The notes below the pieces were generated by a model that saw only the letters and a list, made by a program, of their open reading frames with translations, made no database searches and was not told where the DNA came from. This document shows, piece by piece, positions 7,768 through 12,961 of a stretch of 12,961 nucleotides of DNA (positions within the stretch are counted from its first letter, which is position 1; each line of letters starts with the position of its first letter). The translations under genes and the position numbers were made by a program. The stretch spans positions 1-12,961 of the forward strand of contig JAAFHO010000090.1 in assembly GCA_013297575.1 (NCBI GenBank). Direction: 5' to 3'. The stretch comes from Chitinophagales bacterium (GTDB taxonomy: Bacteria; Bacteroidota; Bacteroidia; Chitinophagales; Saprospiraceae).

Positions 7768-7796
7768 GACTTGGGAGAACTCAAACATTTGCAACC
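7768..7796 (+). repeat. 29-bp interspersed repeat, copy 1 (degenerate hairpin)
   Basis: This segment matches 7855-7883 at 26 of 29 positions. Its first part (GACTTGGGAGAACTC) has lost the self-complementarity seen in copy 2, while the tail CAAACATTTG is intact. It follows the 41-nt palindrome after one base. Confidence 0.7.
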
Positions 7797-7854
7797 TAAA
7801 ACCCCAACCAGACAGCCGTTTTTTTGCTCAAATTAATACATTTCCAGCAATCCC

Positions 7855-7883
7855 GACTTCGGAGAAGTCAAACATTTGTAACC
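7855..7883 (+). repeat. 29-bp interspersed repeat, copy 2 (GACTT...AAGTC hairpin plus CAAACATTTG tail)
   Basis: The head GACTT-CGGAG-AAGTC (7855-7869) is a 5-bp stem with a 5-nt loop. The tail contains CAAACATTTG (7869-7878), itself nearly palindromic. It ends one base before the stop codon of the convergent leucine-rich-repeat gene, so it would lie at the very start of that mRNA's 3' region. It is related in layout to the hairpins at 2317-2439 and 10438-10453. Confidence 0.7.
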
Positions 7884-7884
7884 C

Positions 7885-8889
7885 CTACTTCCCCAATTTC
7901 AACTCAAAATGCTCCAATTGATACAATTCTGACAAATCCAAGTGTAGCACTTTGAACGGGTTATTGCTCAAATCCAACCAACGCAACTGCATCAACTGGC
8001 CAATAAAAGCAGGTAATTCCTTGAGGTCATTACTTTTTAAGTTAAGCCTAGATAACCGGGTTGATTTTTCTAAAAAATCAATATGTTCCAAGCCGCAACG
8101 GGTCAAATCTGCCTCAATCAATGCAGGAAATGGCCCTAACGCTGCACCATTTTCAATCGTATATCCTTCAATTTCCAGTTTTTCTAAGGAAGTACTACCC
8201 ATTGTATTACCCTCCAAACGCACTACCATAGGGGCTCGTGGTCGGTAAGTCCCTTTTCTGATAGACAATATTTTTAGTTTGGGCAAAGCAAAAAGCCCCG
8301 TTGGAAAATGTTCCAAACGAAGATTTTCCAAGTACACATTTTCTAATGGTAATGGCATTAGCATTGGGATAGCCGCATCCAAATCGAACTGCTTACTGGC
8401 TGGCAGGGTGATAAATTGTATAAAATTGAGGGTAGAAATGGCTTCTGAAAAAACCTGTTCGGGATACAACGACAGATTAAGTGTACGGTGCGATACTTCA
8501 AAATAAGGACTCCTACTCGCCCCTGCCCGATGCCACAAGCACATCTTGTTGGCGAGGATAAAGTCGAAAATATCAAATTCTGGGTTGCGGTACTTGCCAA
8601 GATATTCCGTTTCGTTGTAGTGATAGGCAGCGCCTTCTTTCAATTTTTCGGCTTGGCGTAGGGTTGCGACACCTGCGTGCTTGCGCAAGAGGTTCAGGGC
8701 TTTATCGGCAATATTTTTTAAAGGGTGAAAAACGGCAATACCAAAGAGGTAGCCTAATATACAACGATTGACCCCTCCTCCTTCGATCATCTCGAGGAGG
8801 AGGGGAATATTATCGGTGCTTTCGTCACGCAGTAAGCGCGTGATCTGAGCGGTGAGTTGCCCCGTACTATCGGTTGCCAAATAAGACAT
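7885..8889 (-). CDS. Leucine-rich-repeat protein
   Basis: The protein has 334 residues with no signal peptide or membrane helix, so it is probably cytoplasmic. The C-terminal half (about 180-334) contains leucine-rich repeats. The clearest units are near 258-272 ('ADLTRCGLEHIDFL'), 279-297 ('LSRLNLKSNDLKELPAFIG') and 302-318 ('LRWLDLSNNPFKVLHLD'); the earlier units are irregular. The N-terminal part (about 12-75) is helical with a HEAT-like look ('NIPLLLEMIEGGGVNRCILGYLFGIAVFHPLKNIADKALNLLRK'), as in other Bacteroidota LRR proteins. The middle has no recognisable domain. LRRs normally mediate protein-protein contacts; the partner is unknown. It lies 58 bases downstream of the small sigma-linked gene on the same strand and might be read through from it. 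A weak box GACCTTTG (minus strand, 8894-8901) sits so close to the ATG that it would give an almost leaderless mRNA. Confidence 0.88.
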   Translation of the reverse strand: MSYLATDSTGQLTAQITRLLRDESTDNIPLLLEMIEGGGVNRCILGYLFGIAVFHPLKNIADKALNLLRKHAGVATLRQAEKLKEGAAYHYNETEYLGKYRNPEFDIFDFILANKMCLWHRAGASRSPYFEVSHRTLNLSLYPEQVFSEAISTLNFIQFITLPASKQFDLDAAIPMLMPLPLENVYLENLRLEHFPTGLFALPKLKILSIRKGTYRPRAPMVVRLEGNTMGSTSLEKLEIEGYTIENGAALGPFPALIEADLTRCGLEHIDFLEKSTRLSRLNLKSNDLKELPAFIGQLMQLRWLDLSNNPFKVLHLDLSELYQLEHFELKLGK

Positions 8890-8947
8890 GCCGCAAAGGT
8901 CGGAAACAAAACAGTATTATTTTTATGGAAAAGGAAATGATATTGAA

Positions 8948-9229
8948 TTAATCGATTCTATCCTGTTGTTGAATGGATAGCCTAATTTTCTGCAATAAAT
9001 GAGATGGAGCCTTGGTAGGTTTTAATTTTGATTTTATAAAAGTTCTAAACTCTTCTTCTATCGTTAACAAATCATCAGGAGTAGGATCGGTGGGGTCAGA
9101 GGGTAATTGCCATGAGTTGCCGGGTTTATCAGATGAACCACGCGGCTGAAAAATGCTTTGTGGTAGCGCGTCTTGTTCTGCTATATGCGCTGAATAATTT
9201 TTGCCAGCACCTTTATTTGAACTTTTCAT
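8948..9229 (-). CDS. Small cysteine-free protein downstream of the ECF sigma gene; possible anti-sigma-like partner
   Basis: The protein has 93 residues from the ATG at 9229. A longer in-frame start at 9286 would place its first codons inside the terminator hairpin and is less likely. Residues 1-55 are polar, glycine/proline/serine-rich and probably disordered ('GSSDKPGNSWQLPSDPTDPTPDD'). Residues 56-88 are predicted helical, with 'EEEFRTFIKSKLK' followed by 'APSHLLQKIRLSI'. From memory, this second part resembles the C-terminal segment of RsrA/ZAS-type anti-sigma proteins encoded next to SigR/RpoE-like ECF factors ('..LL..KL....VP..L...IR..I'). The zinc-binding Cys/His motif of those proteins is absent: there is no cysteine at all. 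Position directly after the sigma gene supports a link, but function is inferred. It could also be an unrelated small protein. Confidence 0.6.
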   Translation of the reverse strand: MKSSNKGAGKNYSAHIAEQDALPQSIFQPRGSSDKPGNSWQLPSDPTDPTPDDLLTIEEEFRTFIKSKLKPTKAPSHLLQKIRLSIQQQDRID

Positions 9230-9259
9230 ATTGCAGATATTTTTAGAAATGTGATATGG

Positions 9260-9302
9260 AAAAATAAGGGTTATTGGCCAGTTCATCTGGACAATAACCC
9301 TT
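9260..9302 (-). terminator. Intrinsic terminator after the ECF sigma gene
   Basis: AAGGGTTATTG (9266-9276) pairs perfectly with CAATAACCCTT (9292-9302), with an inner CCAG...CTGG stem. On the minus strand the stem is followed by A then five T residues (9260-9264). It starts 11 bases beyond the stop of the sigma gene and ends about 30 bases before the ATG of the next gene on the same strand. It could therefore attenuate read-through into that gene. Confidence 0.8.
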
Positions 9303-9312
9303 GGTGAATTAT

Positions 9313-9993
9313 TTATTTTGAAATAGTGGATGCTGAGGGAGCGGCGACCTCGCCTTGGTTACCCTCGACGGAGGTCGCCGTTTCTGATGGCGTTGTTGTG
9401 TCATTGTCCTGTGCTCCATAGCCGTAATTGCGGGCGTAATCGCGCAATTTTTCAGCCATTTGGTTACGTGCACGGTGCAAACGTGAGCGCACGGTACCAA
9501 TGGGTACATTGATCAATGTAGCAATTTCTTCATAAGAAAAATCGTCCAAATCATATACCAATACCTCGCGGAAACTTGGGCTTAAAGACTCCAGTGCGGC
9601 AAGTATTTCGTCGCCGAGTTGAAGTTCACCCAATTCTTCGTGCAAACCTTGGTAGTTCGTTGAAACAGCATCGTCTTCACCGTGGAAAACGACATGGTCT
9701 TCAAGATCTACTTCACGTGGTTTGCGCGCTGCAGAGCGGTACTGGTTAATGAAAAGGTGCTTGCAAATCCTGAATAACCATGCTTTGGCGTTTGTGCCAG
9801 CAGTATAGCTATCCAAAGAGCGCCATGCTTTCATGAATGTCTCCTGCGCCAAATCTTCGGCGCGGTTAGCGTCGTTGGTAAGACGTTTTGCGAAGGCGTA
9901 AACGGCATCTAAAAGTGGGTAAAATTCCAACTCAAAAAGCCTTTCTTTACGCATCAACGTCAACTCATCTTCCGGTGTGAATAAAGTAGTCAT
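9313..9993 (-). CDS. ECF-type RNA polymerase sigma factor (RpoE/SigR-like)
   Basis: From the ATG at 9993 the protein has 226 residues. An upstream in-frame ATG at 10053 would add 20 residues unlike the family and lies close to the putative promoter. Region 2 spans about 24-90, with 'RAEDLAQETFMKAWRSLDSY' (-10 recognition and core binding) and 'AKAWLFRICKHLFINQYR'. Region 4 spans about 128-186, with 'LSPSFREVLVYDLDDFSYEEIA' and the HTH 'VPIGTVRSRLHRARNQM'. The 'DYARNYGYG' ending of the fold is typical of the SigR/SigH-like subgroup, whose members are controlled by a downstream-encoded anti-sigma factor. Unusually, about 33 further residues follow (194-226), rich in Thr, Ser, Glu and Ala, with no conserved look. 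The regulon cannot be told from the window. The gene has its own promoter candidate and ends in a clear terminator. Confidence 0.95.
   Translation of the reverse strand: MTTLFTPEDELTLMRKERLFELEFYPLLDAVYAFAKRLTNDANRAEDLAQETFMKAWRSLDSYTAGTNAKAWLFRICKHLFINQYRSAARKPREVDLEDHVVFHGEDDAVSTNYQGLHEELGELQLGDEILAALESLSPSFREVLVYDLDDFSYEEIATLINVPIGTVRSRLHRARNQMAEKLRDYARNYGYGAQDNDTTTPSETATSVEGNQGEVAAPSASTISK
9342..9380. repeat. 10-bp perfect inverted repeat inside the sigma-factor C-terminal tail
   Basis: CGGCGACCTC (9342-9351) is the reverse complement of GAGGTCGCCG (9371-9380), separated by 19 bases. It lies in the coding sequence for the non-conserved tail and is clearly more GC-rich than its surroundings. 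In the mRNA it would form a strong stem just before the stop codon. Confidence 0.7.
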
Positions 9994-10066
9994 CGATAGA
10001 CTGCAAGTTTTACTACGAAAATGAAATTTTTCGCAGACAATAGTACTAAACATACTAATGCGGCTG

Positions 10067-10097
10067 CAAAGTTCCCGGCATTTGATTTATTTTACAA
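10067..10097 (-). promoter_or_regulatory. Candidate promoter of the ECF sigma gene
   Basis: On the minus strand, TTG is followed after 20 bases by GAACTTTG (10074-10067). This is close to the Bacteroidota promoter consensus (TTG-N19-21-TAnnTTTG) with one mismatch in the -7 box. The implied start point gives a leader of roughly 65-70 bases before the ATG at 9993. Confidence 0.45.
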
Positions 10098-10212
10098 GTT
10101 TTTTTTGAATTGAGAAACATTTTTATTGTAACTAATTGATAACGAGCAATTTAGTTAATATTTTTTTATGAAAATAATATTTGTAACAGGCTAATACGCT
10201 ATAAAATAAATT

Positions 10213-10226
10213 TACTTTGCAAAGTA
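10213..10226. promoter_or_regulatory. 14-bp perfect palindrome TACTTTGCAAAGTA
   Basis: The site is perfectly self-complementary and could be an operator. Each half contains a TTTG-type -7-like core pointing outward, so it could also be overlapping divergent promoter boxes. No matching -33 element at proper spacing was found on the plus strand. Confidence 0.3.
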
Positions 10227-10246
10227 TTCGGTATGCCTTAAATCAA

Positions 10247-10375
10247 ATGTGTATGGAGAAAAAACGCATTTCTTGTCTTTTAGAAGTGTTGTTTATAGAT
10301 GAAAACTGTTGGTTTTGTGCGAATTGCCGGCGTGACTGGAAAAAGTTGCGCCGACAAAAGGGTCGATTTGTTTGA
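10247..10375 (+). CDS. Possible 42-residue Cys-rich small ORF
   Basis: An ATG at 10247 opens a 42-codon frame ending in TGA. The product would have cysteines at positions 2, 10, 21, 24 and 27 (a CWFCANC cluster) and a strongly basic end ('RRDWKKLRRQKGRF'). The cluster could bind metal, but I recognise no family. There is no Shine-Dalgarno sequence, as for all genes here, and the palindrome at 10213-10226 lies about 20 bases upstream. An ORF this short can easily arise by chance, and it overlaps inverted repeats that may instead be a structured RNA. Confidence 0.2.
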   Translation: MCMEKKRISCLLEVLFIDENCWFCANCRRDWKKLRRQKGRFV

Positions 10376-10407
10376 TGGGACACATGGGTGACGGTATATT
10401 GTCGGCG
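10324..10407. repeat. Three related 9-bp segments able to form alternative hairpins
   Basis: Segment A is TTGCCGGCG (10324-10332), B is CGCCGACAA (10349-10357) and C is TTGTCGGCG (10399-10407). B pairs perfectly with C and with one mismatch with A, so A-B and B-C stems exclude each other. A and C also lie in a longer imperfect direct repeat, each followed after a few bases by a GAAAAAGT-like run. Confidence 0.5.
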
Positions 10408-10437
10408 TTACCGAAAAAGTCTAATTAAACGAATACC

Positions 10438-10484
10438 GACCCTGATAAGGGTCAAACTTGAGTAGCCCTGAATGAAATTCAGGG
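10438..10484. repeat. Two adjacent REP-like hairpins
   Basis: The first is GACCCT-GATA-AGGGTC (10438-10453, 6-bp stem, 4-nt loop) followed by AAAC. The second is CCCTGAAT-GAA-ATTCAGGG (10466-10484, 8-bp stem, 3-nt loop). The first matches the layout of the hairpins at 2317-2439 and 7855-7869. Neither has a T-tract of its own. Confidence 0.7.
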
Positions 10485-10494
10485 GGTTGGGGGG

Positions 10495-10535
10495 TAAAAA
10501 AATCCCTGTTTCTGAGCGTACTCAAAAACAGGGAT
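10495..10535 (-). terminator. Intrinsic terminator after the T9SS protein gene
   Basis: ATCCCTGTTT (10502-10511) pairs with AAACAGGGAT ending at 10535, with an inner TGAG-CGTA-CTCA stem. On the minus strand the hairpin runs straight into seven T residues (10496-10502). It lies about 60 bases beyond the stop codon at 10597 and is the strongest terminator in the window. Confidence 0.88.
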
Positions 10536-10596
10536 AATGTTTGCTATAAAAATAATACCTCTTTATATAGGCTATTTTAGCATACCTAAAAGTGTA

Positions 10597-12961
10597 TTAG
10601 CGTTGTACTGCAATACGGCGTACCGCAATATCATTGTCCATACGGATACGTACCGTGTAAACACCCGTAGCCGCATTCGAGAGGTCGATAGACTGGCTAA
10701 GCGTCGAAGTTTTACCTGCTTGGATCGTATTGATCAACTGGCCAAGGGTATTATATACTTCAACCTGTACATCTGCTGCTTTTTGTAAAGACATATTCAA
10801 GTTCAACAAGCCCGTAGTTGGGTTTGGTGTCAAAGATAATGATTTTACAGTAGATGGGTCTGTAGTGCCTACTGTTGCAAGCACAAATGGATCTACACAA
10901 CCTGTTGGATCCGAAATGGTAACAGTGTATGGTACATTAGGTACATTGGTCAAACCTGGTGTCGTTGCTCCATTGCTCCATTTTATATCATAAAAAGTTG
11001 GATCACCGATAAAGGCAGCAATACCACCATCAATGGTTAGATCAATATCTACATTAGGCGGTGTGCTACCTGGAGTTATTGCAGAGAACGCTACAATTGG
11101 ATCTAGTTCTGGCACCAACGTAAGTTCATGTGATTCGCCAAGATAAAAGCAACCAGCAGTCACATCAATATTAAATACGAATGCACCAACAGCAGGATCT
11201 ATCAATGTACCGCCACCAAATACAACCGAAGTAAGGTATTTGGTTCCTGGTTGGAAGAATGTTGCAGTGCCATTATTGACAATATTTACCGCGACCAATG
11301 TATTCGTAGCACCTGAAGAAGCAATACCTGTAACAGCACCAGGCCATGTGTTTGGATCAAGTGGCGCATCACTGATACACCACAAATGACCACTTACTGC
11401 GCCATTATTTGGAAGGACATAAGTGCTTGCATCGAACTCCATAATCGCTGTAAGATTTTCTCCCCAGCAAAGGAAACCGTCGTTAGATACTGTATTTATT
11501 CCCACTACGCCATCAGCGCAATCTACGCTAGGTATTGGTGTGATATCCAAGCAATAAGTACCATTCAATCCATTATAGGAATCTACCATAAGAAAATAGG
11601 TAACACCTACTTCTGTTTCTATCGTAATCGTAGAACCCAAATCTGTATTTGAAATATCTTCATTACAATCAACAGCGGTATAATTACCACAGCTACCTGT
11701 GTATAAAGAGAATTGTGTATCGTTATCTGTGATAGGTGAAGCACCACAGCTGGCTGAGGCAATGGTATATTTTCCACCGTCACCGATAAATGTAAACCAA
11801 TGGTTACCTTGAAGCGGATCTGCTAGGAAGTGGCAGTCAAAACCCGTTGTTGGGTCGTTTACTGGATCTACGGTTGCATTTGTAATATCGTATGGCCCAA
11901 CAGTTGTTGCAACACCTGGTGCACCTGCCAAGGCAAGTTGTAAATCAATAGCAGACCCACACACATCAGCATTATATACAATAGGTGTCAACTTTATAAA
12001 CTCGATATCGTCGGTGTAAAATTGGTTACTGGCATTCTCTCCGAAAAAGTCGATACCACCCATATTTTTTGTACAAGGGAATTTCTTTACAAATACACCA
12101 TTAACATATAAAGAAATGAGATCGTTGTCAACATCAAAAATATGTTTTACTTCAAACCATGTTCCATTAGGATAGGCAAATGTTCCAATGATAGTATTTG
12201 CTTGGTTAGAAAGGGTACCTACTCCGTTTGCGCCCAAACTTACCTGCATATTAAAATCGCCAGCAGCAATAACAAGTGGCACAGCAGCCTGCATGTTATA
12301 ATATGCCTGCTTACCTGTAGGAATGAAGAACTTCCATTTCAATTCATAACGACCAGATGAACGATTTCCTAAAGCCAATAGAACGTCCTGTTGTACTCCA
12401 CCTACGGCAACACCTGTTACTTTAAGCGAGTTAGGCGCACTAAATGCCTGTTCAGTAGAAACAATACCATCTTCATTTGTACCTTCGGTACCACTCCAAG
12501 TTGTCCAATGTGTAGCCTGTGGGCCTAGTTTTTGGGTCGTAACATACGTATCCAGTTTATCACATATTAATGCATCTGGATTGAGGTTACACGGTAAAAC
12601 ACAACCGCTGCAAGAGTTAAAACATACTGCAGGAAGCGTTGTTGCTACTAGTGGCGTGATGGTACGGTTAAATCCACCAAAACCATCCGAAACACCACAT
12701 GCTGCCTGACCAGATTCCCAACCACTAGGGCCGTTTTTGAACTTGTATTGGTATTGTGTACCTTCTGTCAATTGCTTAGTGATCGACCAAACACCATTGC
12801 CGTCGTTCACCATTGATTCGTCCGTGAAATTATTGAAAGAACCTGCAATCTTCATACCTGCTGGATCTACAGTAAGTAGTGCGGCATTAACGCGGAAGGT
12901 AACGGGAAACTGCTGAAGCGCAGATGTACCTGAAAGAGAGATATCGTCCACTTTCCAGTGG
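10597..12961 (-). CDS. Multidomain secreted protein with type A T9SS sorting domain (5' truncated)
   Basis: The frame is open to the right edge (codons H-W-K-V-D-D-I-S-L), so the N-terminus is missing; 787 residues are visible. 'WKVDDISLSG' looks like the last strand of a jelly-roll domain. Next (about 15-115) comes a CBM20/CBM48-like, starch-binding-type fold ('IAGSFNNFTDE...GNGVWSITKQLTEGTQYQYKF'). At about 128-325 lies a concanavalin-like/LamG-type domain ('HWTTWSGTEGTNEDGIVS...SGRYELKWKFFIPTGKQAYYNMQ'). At about 330-480 is a PPC-like beta domain ('GNHWFTFIGDGGKYTI...TYFLMVDSYNGLNGTYCLDI'). A Cys-containing beta-rich region and one SprB-like motif ('YDIKWSNGATTPGL') follow. The final 80 residues are the type A T9SS sorting domain ('LTPNPTTGLLNLNM...GVYTVRIRMDNDIAVRRIAVQR'). 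It should be exported and surface-bound or released. A catalytic domain, if any, would be in the missing part. Polysaccharide binding is inference. Confidence 0.9.
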   Translation of the reverse strand, partial: HWKVDDISLSGTSALQQFPVTFRVNAALLTVDPAGMKIAGSFNNFTDESMVNDGNGVWSITKQLTEGTQYQYKFKNGPSGWESGQAACGVSDGFGGFNRTITPLVATTLPAVCFNSCSGCVLPCNLNPDALICDKLDTYVTTQKLGPQATHWTTWSGTEGTNEDGIVSTEQAFSAPNSLKVTGVAVGGVQQDVLLALGNRSSGRYELKWKFFIPTGKQAYYNMQAAVPLVIAAGDFNMQVSLGANGVGTLSNQANTIIGTFAYPNGTWFEVKHIFDVDNDLISLYVNGVFVKKFPCTKNMGGIDFFGENASNQFYTDDIEFIKLTPIVYNADVCGSAIDLQLALAGAPGVATTVGPYDITNATVDPVNDPTTGFDCHFLADPLQGNHWFTFIGDGGKYTIASASCGASPITDNDTQFSLYTGSCGNYTAVDCNEDISNTDLGSTITIETEVGVTYFLMVDSYNGLNGTYCLDITPIPSVDCADGVVGINTVSNDGFLCWGENLTAIMEFDASTYVLPNNGAVSGHLWCISDAPLDPNTWPGAVTGIASSGATNTLVAVNIVNNGTATFFQPGTKYLTSVVFGGGTLIDPAVGAFVFNIDVTAGCFYLGESHELTLVPELDPIVAFSAITPGSTPPNVDIDLTIDGGIAAFIGDPTFYDIKWSNGATTPGLTNVPNVPYTVTISDPTGCVDPFVLATVGTTDPSTVKSLSLTPNPTTGLLNLNMSLQKAADVQVEVYNTLGQLINTIQAGKTSTLSQSIDLSNAATGVYTVRIRMDNDIAVRRIAVQR

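Larger units (their letters stand above)
10098..10437. other. Largely unassigned, AT-rich intergenic segment
   Basis: Together with flanking elements this is part of a 600-base gap between the sigma gene and the T9SS protein gene. The part to about 10200 is very AT-rich with no recognisable element. Beyond it are a 14-bp palindrome, a possible small ORF and a set of TTGYCGGCG-type short repeats, listed separately. No tRNA or known riboswitch was recognised. Confidence 0.5.

Noticed and set aside
8894..8901. Promoter box GACCTTTG for the LRR gene (minus strand)
   Set aside because: It lies only 5 bases from the ATG and has no -33 partner, so it is noted in the gene entry but not called as a promoter.
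9994..10053. Upstream start for the ECF sigma factor
   Set aside because: The extra 20 residues do not resemble the family, and the upstream ATG would leave almost no leader after the promoter candidate at 10067-10097.

Overview
The window looks like a chromosomal segment of a Bacteroidota bacterium, most plausibly of the Saprospiria/Chitinophagia type; this is inference. The grounds are a secreted multidomain protein ending in a type A T9SS C-terminal sorting domain, a LytTR response regulator, an HTH-less NtrC-type regulator of the kind common in this phylum, start codons without visible Shine-Dalgarno sequences, and promoter-like boxes resembling the Bacteroidota TTG-N19-21-TAnnTTTG signal. 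No rRNA, tRNA, CRISPR array, transposase or phage gene was seen.

Layout, left to right. (1) The 3' end of a LytTR response regulator (+) converges on a minus-strand pair: a TIGR02206/YwaF-like membrane protein overlapping the GTPase gene meaB. (2) A 470-base intergenic region carries a perfect 27-bp inverted repeat built from smaller GACCC...GGGTC hairpins. (3) A minus-strand pair follows: a secreted coiled-coil protein of unknown function, then, 3 bases later, a complete RND (HAE1/AcrB-like) efflux permease. No membrane fusion protein or outer-membrane channel gene is next to it. (4) Divergent from that pair is a sigma-54 activator (REC + AAA+) with no DNA-binding domain. (5) A convergent gap holds a 41-nt perfect palindrome and two copies of a 29-bp repeat. 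(6) Minus strand: an ECF sigma factor, an intrinsic terminator, a small cysteine-free protein whose C-terminus resembles an anti-sigma tail, then a leucine-rich-repeat protein. (7) A 600-base gap holds a sigma-gene promoter candidate, a 14-bp palindrome, a possible 42-codon Cys-rich ORF, alternative hairpins, two REP-like hairpins and a strong terminator. (8) A large T9SS-exported protein (starch-binding-like, lectin-like and PPC-like domains) runs off the right edge.

There is no obvious single new system. The two most interesting threads are the sigma factor with a terminator-separated, Cys-free putative partner, and a family of short hairpins (GAC..., a short loop, ...GTC followed by RAA) that recurs in three intergenic gaps. 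A related palindrome may even lie inside the sigma-factor tail. Signal transduction (LytTR, NtrC-like, ECF sigma) is well represented in this 13-kb stretch, but nothing here shows that these regulators control the neighbouring genes.
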